From Thiocapsa marina 5811 (GTDB lineage: Bacteria; Pseudomonadota; Gammaproteobacteria; Chromatiales; Chromatiaceae), in the NCBI RefSeq assembly GCF_000223985.1, contig NZ_AFWV01000012.1, forward strand, positions 62,001 to 126,000: DNA of 64,000 nt, read 5' to 3'. The notes under the pieces are model-generated. The model was not told the origin of the DNA. It did not search any database and worked only from the letters and a program-made list of their open reading frames with translations. Positions 52,001 through 59,970 of this stretch are shown here, piece after piece. Position 1 is the first letter of the stretch. Every line of letters starts with the position of its first letter. A program made the position numbers and the translations under genes.

Positions 52001-52407
52001 ATCGCCAGGTTGCCGTCGCCCTCCAGCCGGTAAGCGCCGAAGCGCAGCGAGCGGATGCCTTCGGCATCGAGGCGCAGGACCCGAAGCTCTCGGTGCAGGA
52101 GCGCGGGCAGCTCCAGTTGCACGGCCGCTTGATGCAGGGCGAGGGCGACGGGCCAGTGAGGGTCGTCGCGCGCGATGCGCAAGTCCCGGAGCCCGAGCTG
52201 TCCGCTCGGGCGAAGGCGTGCCGACTCCCAGGCGATGCTCAGGCCGATGTAATCGGAAAGGCGCTCCTGAAACCAACGGCTGTTCAGCAGTGGATGGACC
52301 GAGAGCGCTAGCGCCGCCGTCAACCCGAGGATGATCGCCGAGACGAGGAGCGCCCTGCGTCTTGTCGATCGGGGCGAGCCCACGCGCTGGTTCTTTGCTG
52401 CGGACAA
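49006..52407 (-). CDS. Very large AsmA/TamB-like envelope protein
   Basis: A 1133-residue protein: an N-terminal membrane anchor (about 19-40, ALLVSAIILGLTAALALSVH) followed by a periplasmic body of repeating beta-rich units. Phrases recur about every 250 residues: FSRYLPPGTPVALRGGLAGL, LNRYLPEQAPFRLRGGR and YNRYLPKDAGLALLSGSADL, each followed by a G-D-I/V-R strand and LDLSGSRLELQA-like segments. This is the pattern of AsmA-like proteins that bridge the periplasm and move lipids. TTG 52407 is a weak start; GTG 24 bases later is possible. Confidence 0.7.
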   Translation of the reverse strand: MSAAKNQRVGSPRSTRRRALLVSAIILGLTAALALSVHPLLNSRWFQERLSDYIGLSIAWESARLRPSGQLGLRDLRIARDDPHWPVALALHQAAVQLELPALLHRELRVLRLDAEGIRSLRFGAYRLEGDGNLAIEGAGLRHDHIGIESLRFDLNKASVLRDEATLSRDLAIGARMQLLPLSLADNPGAQILRFISGDLDLSAKADAWDLFNDYLQDIPWLSLSGHGDLTAELSIDRGHLEPGSRVRLDSPSLGVGLDPGADSEAAANGASSRIGDDSLYRLAGAGRVELQVVSNAAGQTETVLGVDLTDVEMRDPDEDARFLDSRAFRLESRIAGADLLQPPDLPEQTTLTWTSAVVPDIAVFSRYLPPGTPVALRGGLAGLDAVLTWEDDRLHGALDLYGDDVRLTLLDTDVEGKLNLDLRINALNPAEQTLDLSGTRLRLEALADARAQTSAPLITRFSLDEATFRLTRPIAELRAMVRRPEPLPVDGRLLVSGEINHLGFFDAFLGNTLGGRGIRLDGSGTLLTELNILDGTPASGSRLAVEAGALSVGLLDFQIGGAGALDARWQDSDAGETLMLETRFTEASLRHRDEPRPLLDSARIALDIETPAPSGHALTDISADAARVDVRWDGARMPDVGVLNRYLPEQAPFRLRGGRATSEGSVRLDAQRASGALQLTGEDIRGELFEKPVEGGLRLDLALKGADLNGSTLDLSGSRLELQAGGDIGNERLRTILNLEQARFTDWLDATSKPNRALQGRITLDGHVTQLGFLDNFLPREHGVRMRGAGRIDADLIFGQETLAPGSRVRIDASPLQVDFLDYRAQGNGRLSLETDGRARDPGAALSLTLPAFSLGLQDGSESYIEGQGLSLESRTPSLKRATGAQPARNVTTRISLPEAKLGDLSVYNRYLPKDAGLALLSGSADLSMVFNLEGQDADGEINLQSHDTRIRMDTQELGGNLVLEARLREGDIASMTFDASGSRIRLDGMTLTEPDGSETADWWAQLQLDEARLVWTEPLALESRLTLGMRDTGLLARLFIAGARERDWLARLLTVPDVEGTARVRLRDESIHLWNARLSAGPLVLFADLEMRDSLLNGELSAVIQPFSVSISLTDSKPKLHLVNSPGLHRD

Positions 52408-52411
52408 TCGA

Positions 52412-52543
52412 TTAGGGCTCGGGGAAGAACGTCTCGTCGATCAGCAGCTCGCGATCGATCTCGTCGAAACGACCCTCGCGCATGAGGTCGGTGGTGTGCT
52501 CCAACCATTGGTAGAAGTCCTTTTCGTAGAGTGGCATCGACAT
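52412..52543 (-). pseudogene. DUF29-family remnant
   Basis: 43 codons: MSMPLYEKDFYQWLEHTTDL (DUF29 N-terminus) run directly into DETFFPEP, which resembles the DUF29 C-terminus. The middle of the roughly 140-residue family is missing. The frame is open, so a tiny protein could still be made. Confidence 0.6.
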
Positions 52544-52660
52544 GGGCGGATCATCGGCAGAGCGAGACAAGCCCCGAGTTTAACCTAAGAACCGGCGGTT
52601 GAACGGCCCTTGGAATGCGTCGCGCGCTTGACGCCGCTCGATCACACCGCCTAGCCTTGG

Positions 52661-52855
52661 CCTAAACCGCGTCCAGAGCGAGATGCTCGCTTTCGCGCGA
52701 TCTCGACCTTTGGTGTATCGACGGCCATCAGCGGGGGCGCGGTTTATAATTTTATATTTTTTAATACCTTAAACCGCGCAGGCTCCGGCAATAATCGGAG
52801 CCGGCGCGGCCAAGCCAGTCCGACACACGACGCATACCGCACTGGGCGCGGTTTA
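52661..52855. repeat. Composite TAAACCGCG repeat element (full copy)
   Basis: Left half 52661-52746, AT-rich linker (TTTTATATTTTTTAATACCT region), right half 52770-52855. It is closest in sequence to the copies at 15584 and 19193. It lies upstream of the ParA-like gene. Confidence 0.82.
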
Positions 52856-52951
52856 GCTCCGATGTCCGCCGATGACCGAGGTCGAGACCTTGACGAAAGC
52901 CGTGCCGCTTGTCTTTTTTGCGCCGCGCCACATCCGACACGAGGTCGGCCG

Positions 52952-53605
52952 ATGAGCATCGTCGCCGTCGTCGGCAACAAAGGCGGCACGGGCAAGACCA
53001 CCTTGTCCTTGAATCTTGCGGCGGGTCTGGCGCGGCGGGGATCGGTCGTCATCGTCGATGCCGATCCGCAGCAGTCCGCCTATCAATGGCGCCTGACCGG
53101 GAACGAGAACGCCGCGCTGCCCGCCGTAGTGGCTGCGGCCTTCGGGCTCGAGAAGACGGTCCGGGCCCTGCGCGATGTCCATGACCATGTGGTCATCGAC
53201 TGTCCTCCGTCCATCAAGGCACCGCAGACCGAGCACGCACTGCGCCTCGCCGACCATGCGCTGATCCCGCTCCAGCCTTCGCCGATGGACCTCTGGGCAA
53301 CCAGCCATCTCGCCCGCGTCATCGAAAAGCTGCGCCCCGAGAACCCGCGACTGCGCGCCTTGATCGTGATGAGCCAGATGGAGCCGCGCACGACCCTCTC
53401 GCGCCTGATGCCCGAGGCTGTCGCCGAGCTGGACCTGCCGGTCGCCCGAACGTCCCTGCAGCGCCGCTCCATCCATCGTCTCTGCGTGCTCGAGGGGCGC
53501 AGCGTCTTCCAAGCCGGCCGTCGCGGTGCCGCCGCGGCGACCGAGATCAACGACCTGATTGCGGAGATCTTCGACCATGACGACCCCGACCAAAACCACC
53601 CGTAA
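52952..53605 (+). CDS. ParA/McdA-like positioning ATPase
   Basis: A 217-residue Walker ATPase. The deviant Walker A is VVGNKGGTGKTTLSLNLAAG with signature Lys, and VIVDADPQQSAYQW and VVIDCPPSIKA follow. There is no N-terminal HTH, as in small ParA/McdA/PpfA-type ATPases that position cargo on the nucleoid. ATG 52952 follows GAGGTCGG. It overlaps a small downstream gene that would encode its partner. Confidence 0.88.
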   Translation: MSIVAVVGNKGGTGKTTLSLNLAAGLARRGSVVIVDADPQQSAYQWRLTGNENAALPAVVAAAFGLEKTVRALRDVHDHVVIDCPPSIKAPQTEHALRLADHALIPLQPSPMDLWATSHLARVIEKLRPENPRLRALIVMSQMEPRTTLSRLMPEAVAELDLPVARTSLQRRSIHRLCVLEGRSVFQAGRRGAAAATEINDLIAEIFDHDDPDQNHP

Positions 53606-53861
53606 CACCGCCCGCACCGAGCGCCGCTTGGTGGATTCCATCCGTAAGGCCAAGAGCGACACGGGCCAGCCGGGCGATGCCGAGCCGGCGAGCACGCAAG
53701 CCTCCGGGGCTGCGACGGCATCGGCCCCGGCGAGGCGTGCAAAGGCCACCGGGGCGGGTGCCGCCGCGCGGCCGGTTGCGCCCAAGCCTGCGGCTTCCGC
53801 GGCTGCCGCTGAATCATCGGTGGGGGGGTATCAGAGTCGGCGGAGGGTTTGGCCGGATTGA
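53577..53861 (+). CDS. Small partner of the ParA-like ATPase, McdB-like
   Basis: A 94-residue protein. The basic N-terminus is TRNTARTERRLVDSIRKAK, the middle is a disordered Ala/Pro/Ser-rich region, and the C-terminus is SVGGYQSRRRVWPD with a single terminal-region Trp. It overlaps the ATPase gene by 29 bp. Disordered small proteins with a conserved C-terminal Trp are described for proteobacterial McdB, which couples carboxysomes to McdA. No carboxysome genes are visible here, so the cargo is unknown. Confidence 0.65.
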   Translation: MTTPTKTTRNTARTERRLVDSIRKAKSDTGQPGDAEPASTQASGAATASAPARRAKATGAGAAARPVAPKPAASAAAAESSVGGYQSRRRVWPD

Positions 53862-54214
53862 ATCGGGGCCTTTTACGCGGGGGACGGGTTTCTTTGCGCT
53901 CCGTCCGAAACGGTTCGGCGTTCTCGGAGCGCTGAGAATGGGTTTTGCTGCGCTTACCCATCCGTCCCGCGGTGCTCGGCGCTCGAAGAGCGCAACCGAC
54001 GTGAATGGCCGTCGGGATCGATGAAGAGGACGACTGCAAGTCGTCGGTCCGGGGTGCGGCCGCTTCGCGCCGATTGCCCGCGGTGGACGACGGGCTCCCG
54101 AAAAGCAAAAACATCCTGAACCGCGTCTCGCCGTCGTGATCGAGTGAGCGCGAGGCTCCGCCCGACGCCAACCGACACATCAACCGCCGGACGCGGTTCA
54201 GTAGCGGACGCGGT
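53862..54214. other. Intergenic region with two repeat families
   Basis: Contains the palindrome GACGACTGCAAGTCGTC (54029-54045), whose context matches 211-256 in inverted orientation. A half copy of the TAAACCGCG family follows. No gene is recognised. Confidence 0.5.
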
Positions 54215-54216
54215 TC
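54117..54216. repeat. Half copy of the dispersed repeat with duplicated right end
   Basis: Bounded by TGAACCGCGTC and GGACGCGGTTCA (54189-54200), with a second right end (54205-54216) immediately after. It abuts the stop of hupV (54215). Confidence 0.7.
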
Positions 54217-55660
54217 AGTGGACCGTGCAGACCATACAGGGGTCGAAGGAGCGCACGATGTGTTGCACGGCGATCGGTGTGGTCTCGCCCGGTCGGACCT
54301 CGGCCCCGACGAGTGCTTGCTCAAGCGCGCCCGGGACACCGGCGGTGTCGCGCGGGGAGAAGTTCCAGGTAGTAGGGGCGATGATCTGGTAGTTGAGGAT
54401 GCGACCGCGACGGATCGCGAGCCAGTGGCCCAGGCTGCCGCGGGCCGCCTCGACCAGCCCCACGCCGCTCGCCTCGTCCGGGATCGCGGTCTGCCCGCAG
54501 AACGGCTCGCCCGGCACGATCGCCTTGACCCAGTCCTCCATCGCCATCAGGACACGCGCGATCTCGAGCAGTCGCGCGATGACGCGGTTGCTCACGTTCC
54601 CGCCGGACTCGGCGACCAGGTCGCGGATCAGCGGATGGCCGTCGATGAGCTGACGGGCCAATGCGCCGACCTCGAGCACCTCGCCGGCGAGTCGGGGGGC
54701 CTTGCACCAGCTGTAGGCGCGCGCTTTTTCGGCATCCGGGATGGTCACGCCGTCGGCGGGATGCAGCGCATCCACGCCGACCATCCAACTGTGGCTCATG
54801 TCTTCTGCGATCGTGGCGAGGTCCAGCGGCTGCGGGCCATTGTCGGACCAGAGCCCGGATCGGAAGAGTCGGGTGCCCCCGCCCGGGTAAGCCCCGTAGC
54901 TCATGAAGCGATCGGTCGCGCGCCCCAGTTCAGCCAAGCCCAGGTCGTCCGCTATCCGCAGGAAGCGGCGCAGATCGCCTCGGCCCGGGTCGCGTGCTGA
55001 CCAGGCGTCGAGCGCGCGCGCACTGTCCATGGCGACAACGCTCTCCAAGGGATCGCCGAAGGTCTCGCGCTCCAGGAAATGTCTGAAGGCGGCGAGGATG
55101 GCGAGCAGGCGGATGCGCTCCTGCGCTTGGACCGGCTTGGCCGTGCCGCCGGGTTGCAGACTCAAGCTGTGCGGCCATTTGCCGGCGAGCAGACCCATGA
55201 TGTGCATGAAGTGCGCGCGCGCAGGCAGGACCACTCCCGCTGCCGAGCCGCTTAGGGCGCGGAAGCGCGCCTCGGTGTCCGCATACCAAGGGCGGTCGGC
55301 ATAGACGGGACGCGCAAAGTCCGGCATGAAGAACAGATAGAAGTGGGTCAGATGGTCGGCCAGGTTCTCGCAGGCGAGGACCAGATTGGTGGCGAGCTCG
55401 CCGTTCGGCGGCATGGCAACACCGGCCGCGTCCGCCAGCGCATAGGCCGCGGCCATCGACTGAGAGACCGAGCAGATCCCGCAGATCCGCGGCGTGATCA
55501 CCAGGGTGTCGCGCGGGTCCTTGCCCTGGAGGATCTGCTCGAATCCGCGATAGAGGGGCGAGTTGACGCGGGCCTCCCGCACACGCCCGTCGGCGACCTC
55601 GAGCTGAACCTCCAGGTCGCCCTCGACGCGGTTGAACGGGCCCAAGGTGAGTGTGCTCAT
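54215..55660 (-). CDS. hupV: H2-sensing [NiFe] hydrogenase large subunit HupV
   Basis: A 481-residue protein: N-terminal LGPFNRVEGDLEVQ, proximal CxxC in VITPRICGICSVSQS, distal CxxC in FDPCMVCTVH. The chain ends exactly at that His, so there is no C-terminal peptide for an endopeptidase to remove, the hallmark of regulatory HupV/HoxC subunits rather than energy-conserving HupL. It binds the NiFe(CN)2CO site and senses H2 with HupU. The start at MSTLTLGPF is chosen by homology; no good ribosome site is seen. Confidence 0.93.
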   Translation of the reverse strand: MSTLTLGPFNRVEGDLEVQLEVADGRVREARVNSPLYRGFEQILQGKDPRDTLVITPRICGICSVSQSMAAAYALADAAGVAMPPNGELATNLVLACENLADHLTHFYLFFMPDFARPVYADRPWYADTEARFRALSGSAAGVVLPARAHFMHIMGLLAGKWPHSLSLQPGGTAKPVQAQERIRLLAILAAFRHFLERETFGDPLESVVAMDSARALDAWSARDPGRGDLRRFLRIADDLGLAELGRATDRFMSYGAYPGGGTRLFRSGLWSDNGPQPLDLATIAEDMSHSWMVGVDALHPADGVTIPDAEKARAYSWCKAPRLAGEVLEVGALARQLIDGHPLIRDLVAESGGNVSNRVIARLLEIARVLMAMEDWVKAIVPGEPFCGQTAIPDEASGVGLVEAARGSLGHWLAIRRGRILNYQIIAPTTWNFSPRDTAGVPGALEQALVGAEVRPGETTPIAVQHIVRSFDPCMVCTVH

Positions 55661-55934
55661 TCGGGGGAGTACCGCGGGCGTCCAGCCTCCCGACTCCGGC
55701 CTCCGGCCCACAGGCTCGAGCCCCGAGTGTCCGACCATGGGCCGGTTGGCTGGTGCGGGGCATGGGAGCCGCACGACTGCAAAGGGAAAGAGTCTGTTTC
55801 GATCGTCATACTGGCTTCCCTTGCGGATGAGTGTCGAGGCGGATCCAGGCTGCGGAGATGTCTTGCGTTGGAAAAGTCGGTGGCTAATGGCTAATGGCTA
55901 ATGGCTGGGGGCTGGGGGCTGGTGACTCCTCCGG
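55661..55934. other. hupU-hupV spacer with heptanucleotide repeats
   Basis: It carries the tandem array GGCTAAT x3 followed by GGCTGGG-type units at about 55882-55922, close after the hupU stop. A related array lies at about 59929-59966. Otherwise there is no gene. Confidence 0.6.
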
Positions 55935-56930
55935 TCACCGCAACTTTGTCGGCCGAATCGTCGGCGGCACCGCGATATGGTCCGACACGGCGTTCTTGCG
56001 CAGTCGCTCCGGTGTTGCGGCCTTGGCCAGCGAGGAGAGCGCGACGAACCAGGCCTTGGGCATGTCGGTCGGCAGGCCGATCGGGATGCCGGCCAGGCTG
56101 GGTGTCTCCGCAAAGGCATGGCCCGGCTCTTCGAACTCGGGCGAGGTGCAGTTGATGCAGGCATAGCCGCCGCGCGTGCAGGAGCCCGAGCCGTTCCAGA
56201 GCCGGGTGTTGCAGTCGGCGTGGGCCTGGGTGCCGAGACAGCCCAGATGCTCCATGAGACAGCCGAGATCCGACGGTGTGCGGGCGCTCGCTTTGTATTC
56301 GTAGAATTCGTTGCGCGGGCAGCCGTGATGGACCAGTTGGTCCGCGTACATCCGGGGGCGGGCGTAGGCATCCAGGTCTTGGGTCGTCAGTCCCTCCAAG
56401 GCGATCGCCATGAGGGTCTCGGTGACCCAGTCGGGATGGGTCGGACAGCCGGCGACATTGATCACCGGGAGACCGGCCCCGGAGCGATAGTCGGAACCGA
56501 GCAGACCGCCGGGGTAGGTCCCTTCGAACTGGAGCCCGCAGGCATCCGTGGGGTTCGAGCCGCCGGCGGTCACGCCCCCGAAAGCGGCGCAGGTGCCGAT
56601 CGCGAGGCAGTAGTGCGCTCGCGCGGCCAGACGCCTCACCCAGTCGATCATGGGTGTCCGGGTGCCGGCGAAACGGTGAAAGGCGCCGGTGCCGTTCGGT
56701 CCGCGCAGGAGCGCGCCTTCGATGCAGAGCAGGTCCAGCGCCGTTTCGCCCGCCTCGACGCGGGCGAGCAGATCGAGTACCTCGCCGCCGCTTGCCTCGC
56801 TCAGCGATGGATGCCAGAGGATCCGGATCCCGGCGCCGGCGAGTGTCTCGAACAGCCCCGGGGCCTCGGCGGCGAGCAGCGAGAGGGTGCAGCCGCCGCA
56901 GCCTCCGGATTGGAGCCATAGCAGGTTCAT
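55935..56930 (-). CDS. hupU: H2-sensing [NiFe] hydrogenase small subunit HupU
   Basis: A 331-residue protein with no Tat signal, so cytoplasmic like other sensor hydrogenases. Cluster ligands: SGGCGGCTLSLL (proximal), AIGTCAAFGG, NVAGCPTHPDW, HHGCPRNEFYE, and DCNTRLWNGSGSCTRGGYAC with INCTSPEFEEP for the medial/distal clusters. It relays H2 status with HupV to the HupT kinase. A dispersed repeat ends two bases before its ATG, so no normal ribosome site precedes it. Confidence 0.93.
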   Translation of the reverse strand: MNLLWLQSGGCGGCTLSLLAAEAPGLFETLAGAGIRILWHPSLSEASGGEVLDLLARVEAGETALDLLCIEGALLRGPNGTGAFHRFAGTRTPMIDWVRRLAARAHYCLAIGTCAAFGGVTAGGSNPTDACGLQFEGTYPGGLLGSDYRSGAGLPVINVAGCPTHPDWVTETLMAIALEGLTTQDLDAYARPRMYADQLVHHGCPRNEFYEYKASARTPSDLGCLMEHLGCLGTQAHADCNTRLWNGSGSCTRGGYACINCTSPEFEEPGHAFAETPSLAGIPIGLPTDMPKAWFVALSSLAKAATPERLRKNAVSDHIAVPPTIRPTKLR

Positions 56931-56932
56931 CG

Positions 56933-57018
56933 TGAACCGCGTCCGGTGTTGCGCATGAAGACGTTGGGGCTTGCGTCGCGTCGCGGATTCGGGACGCCTC
57001 GGCGGTGACGCGGTTCAG
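56933..57018. repeat. Half copy of the TAAACCGCG repeat filling the hupT-hupU spacer
   Basis: Bounded by TGAACCGCGTCC and GTGACGCGGTTCA. It occupies nearly the whole gap between the hupT stop (57024) and the hupU start (56930). Confidence 0.75.
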
Positions 57019-57023
57019 TGAAT

Positions 57024-58430
57024 TTACGGGGCATCTTGGCTGGGGCCTGTTTCGGGCAGCACGTCGCGACTCAGCGGCAGTTCCAGGCGGAATTCGGCAC
57101 CGCCATCCGGGTGGTTTTCGGCGGTCAGGTTGCCCCGGTGGTCGGCGATGATGCTGTAGCTGATGGAGAGTCCCAGGCCGGTCCCTTGACCGACGGGTTT
57201 GGTCGTGAAGAAGGGGTCGAAGATGCGGCTCAGATCCTGCTCGTCGATGCCGGGGCCGTTGTCCCGGACGCTCAGCCACGCGTTTGTCTCCTCCTGTCCG
57301 GCGCTGATGGTCAGTCGCGGTGTCTGCGTGTTGTCCCGCATCGCGTCGAGTGCGTTTTGGACCAGGTTCATGAGGACTTGATGGATCTGCCCCGGATGTC
57401 CCTGGATCGTCAAGGTGTCGGGGAGGTCGAGCGTCGTCTCGATCTCCCTGCGTTCGCCCTTGGTCACCCAATGCACCGCCGTGCGGATCAGGTGGACGAG
57501 ATCGAACCGGGTGGATTCGCCCTGCTGGCCGGATGAGAAACAGCGCAGATCCTGCACCAGGTCGCGGACGCGCTCCGCGCCCTCGAGCGTGCCCTTGATC
57601 AGCGGATCGAGATCCGCCAGCAGCCTCTCGATACGCAGCTCCGCCTTGAGTGCCTGCAGCTCGGTGGAGGGTCCGGAGGCGTCGACCGCCGCGCAATAGC
57701 GCAGCAGCCGCTCGCGATAACGCGAGAGGGCATGCACGTTGCCGTAGACGAAGCTGATGGGGTTGTTCAGCTCGTGCGCGACGCCGGCGACGAGCCGGCC
57801 GAGCGAGGCCATCTTCTCGGCATTGACCAAGCGGCCTTGGGCGCGCTTGAGGTCGTCGTGCGCCTGGGCCAGGTCGCGATAGGCGCGGCGCAGCTCGCCG
57901 ACCGGACGACCGATCAGGACCATGCCGACCAGACGTCCGCGGTGGTCGTACCGCGAGGTGCAGTTGACCGCGAGCGGGATCTCCTCGTCGACGCCCTTGA
58001 GCGCGAGCTCGCAGTCGTGGATGGCCTCGGCGCGGATCTGTTGGGCGAAGCTGCTGGCCATGGCCAGACAGTGCTCGGCGAGCAGCGCCAGGAAGGGGCG
58101 CCCGCGCAGGTCGGCCTCGCTCCAACCCGTCAATGTTTCCAATGCGCGGTTGACCTGTTGGATGCGACCCTGGACGTCGCAGACGATCAGGACATCCGTC
58201 ATGGAGGCCAGCACGCTCGCGATGAAGTGCTGGGCATCCTCCAGCGCGCTGTTCTTCTCTTCGAGCGCGCTTTGATGCCGGATCAGGTCCGCGTAGGTCT
58301 CGTCCATCTTGCGGATGACGTGGATCCAGGTCGCCTCCGCCGTCGGCTCGGGGCAATCGCCGTGCTGTGCGATGCCCGCGGGACGAGGGTCGGCGGGGCG
58401 GTGGTCGGCTTGGGTGGATGCGCGCGTCAT
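57024..58430 (-). CDS. hupT: PAS-domain histidine kinase HupT (partner of H2 sensor)
   Basis: A 468-residue soluble kinase. The N-terminal coiled region ADLIRHQSALEEKNSALEDA is followed by a PAS domain (VLASMTDVLIVCDVQGRIQQ). The H-box is GVAHELNNPISFVYGNVH, N-box MNLVQNALDAM, G1 VRDNGPGIDEQD and G2 GTGLGLSISYSIIADH. HupT autophosphorylates when HupUV sees no H2 and controls the regulator HupR, which is not in the window. It is first in the hupT-hupU-hupV order on the minus strand. Confidence 0.9.
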   Translation of the reverse strand: MTRASTQADHRPADPRPAGIAQHGDCPEPTAEATWIHVIRKMDETYADLIRHQSALEEKNSALEDAQHFIASVLASMTDVLIVCDVQGRIQQVNRALETLTGWSEADLRGRPFLALLAEHCLAMASSFAQQIRAEAIHDCELALKGVDEEIPLAVNCTSRYDHRGRLVGMVLIGRPVGELRRAYRDLAQAHDDLKRAQGRLVNAEKMASLGRLVAGVAHELNNPISFVYGNVHALSRYRERLLRYCAAVDASGPSTELQALKAELRIERLLADLDPLIKGTLEGAERVRDLVQDLRCFSSGQQGESTRFDLVHLIRTAVHWVTKGERREIETTLDLPDTLTIQGHPGQIHQVLMNLVQNALDAMRDNTQTPRLTISAGQEETNAWLSVRDNGPGIDEQDLSRIFDPFFTTKPVGQGTGLGLSISYSIIADHRGNLTAENHPDGGAEFRLELPLSRDVLPETGPSQDAP

Positions 58431-58675
58431 GTCGTGCTGTCCGCTGCGAGGTCGAGGACAAGCATAGGCGATTTCGGGCGGCGGATTTCACGGAAACGGC
58501 AAGGGTTGCCGGACGGCGCAGACCTGGCGGCTGGGGCCGATGCCACGGGCGGGTCCTCGGCCTCAGCGGATCGGTCTCGGCTTGGTCGCACACGGACGAG
58601 CGATGTGCGAGCCCGCCGAGCCTAAAACGGTTGGTGATCGGCGCGCCGTCGGACGGGTCCGACGGCGCGTTTCGG

Positions 58676-59902
58676 TCAGGCGTAGGCCGGTGCGAAAGCG
58701 GCGGCCGGATCGGACACGGGTCCCGTGTCGGACCAATAGGGCGAGAGCTTGCGCAGCTTGGCGACGATCGGCGGCACGGCCTCGATGACGCGGTCGATCT
58801 CCTCCATGCGGTTGTAGCGCGAGAGCGAGAAGCGCGTCGTGCCGTGGGCGGCGGTGAAGGGGATGCCCATGGCACGCATTACATGCGAGGGCTCGAGCGA
58901 GCCGGAGGTGCAGGCGGAGCCGCTCGAGGCGGCGATGCCGAGCTTGTTGAGCAGCAGCAGGATTGCCTCGCCCTCGATGTATTCAAAGGCGATGTTGCTG
59001 GTGTTGGGCAGGCGGTTGGTCGGGTCGCCCGTCACGAAGCAATTGGGGACAGCCGCGAGGATGCCGCGCTCGAGCCGGTCGCGCATGGCCCGGACGGTGG
59101 TCTTCTCGTCGTCCATATGCTCCATCGCCATCTCGCACGCCTTGCCGAGCCCGACGATCGAGGCGCTGTTCTCGGTGCCGGCACGCCGGCCGCGTTCCTG
59201 ATGCCCGCCGCGCAGCAAGGGGCGAAAGCGCGTGTTGCGCCTCAGATAGAGGACACCGATACCCTTGGGCGCATGCAGCTTGTGTCCGGAGAGCGAGAGC
59301 ATGTCGATCGCGGTGTCCTTCAGATCGATGGGGAGCTTGCCGACCGCCTGGACCGCATCCGTATGAAAGAGCACTCCGGCCGATTTCGCCAGTTCCGCCA
59401 TCTCCTGCACCGGGAAGAGTGTGCCGGATTCGTTGTTTGCCCACATCACCGAGACGATCGCGACGCGATCCGAAAGCAGGTCCATGTACTGCTGGATATC
59501 GAGCCGACCTTTGCCGTCGACCGGAAGGTAATGGACCTTGTAGCCCTCGGTCTCCAGGTGCTGACAGAGCGCGAGGATCGCCGGATGCTCCACGACCGTG
59601 GTGATGATCTCCTTGCGCTCCGGCTGGGCCTTGAGGGCGGAGAGGATCGCGGTGGAATCCGACTCGGTCCCGCAGGAGGTGAAGACGATTTCGGAGTCCT
59701 GCGCGGCGCCGAGCAAGGCCTGGACCTGCTGCCGAGCCTGCTTGATGGCGTGACCGACCCGGTTGCCGTAGGCATGGATCGAGGAGGCATTGCCGAACTG
59801 CTCGGTGAAGAAGGGCAGCATGGCCTCGACCACCTCGGGCGCGACCATGGTGGTGGCGTTGTTGTCGAGATAGATGCCTTGGGTGTCGGGTGGAGTGGTC
59901 AT
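58676..59902 (-). CDS. nifS: Cysteine desulfurase NifS
   Basis: A 408-residue PLP enzyme: IYLDNNATTMVAPEVVEAML at the start, Schiff-base Lys in LSGHKLHAPKG, active-site Cys in SSGSACTSGSLEPSHVM. The N-terminus and the C-terminal loop are of the NifS/IscS (group I) type. It gives sulfur from cysteine to NifU for nitrogenase clusters. It is separated from nifU by 68 bp that contain heptanucleotide repeats. Confidence 0.93.
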   Translation of the reverse strand: MTTPPDTQGIYLDNNATTMVAPEVVEAMLPFFTEQFGNASSIHAYGNRVGHAIKQARQQVQALLGAAQDSEIVFTSCGTESDSTAILSALKAQPERKEIITTVVEHPAILALCQHLETEGYKVHYLPVDGKGRLDIQQYMDLLSDRVAIVSVMWANNESGTLFPVQEMAELAKSAGVLFHTDAVQAVGKLPIDLKDTAIDMLSLSGHKLHAPKGIGVLYLRRNTRFRPLLRGGHQERGRRAGTENSASIVGLGKACEMAMEHMDDEKTTVRAMRDRLERGILAAVPNCFVTGDPTNRLPNTSNIAFEYIEGEAILLLLNKLGIAASSGSACTSGSLEPSHVMRAMGIPFTAAHGTTRFSLSRYNRMEEIDRVIEAVPPIVAKLRKLSPYWSDTGPVSDPAAAFAPAYA

Positions 59903-59925
59903 GGGATGATGGCCTCTTTAAAAGG

Positions 59926-59966
59926 CTAAGGGCTAAGGGCTAAGGGCTAAAAGCTAAAAGCTAAAA
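59926..59966. repeat. Heptanucleotide tandem repeat between nifU and nifS
   Basis: Units GGCTAAG x3-4 pass into AGCTAAA x3 over about 41 bp, directly beyond the nifU stop. The same motif class occurs at 55882-55922. It could vary in length by slippage. Confidence 0.8.
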
Positions 59967-59970
59967 GCAC

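Noticed and set aside
54215-56930. Energy-conserving uptake hydrogenase HupSL
   Set aside because: The small subunit lacks a Tat signal and the large subunit ends at the last His without a cleavable tail, so it is the sensor HupUV.
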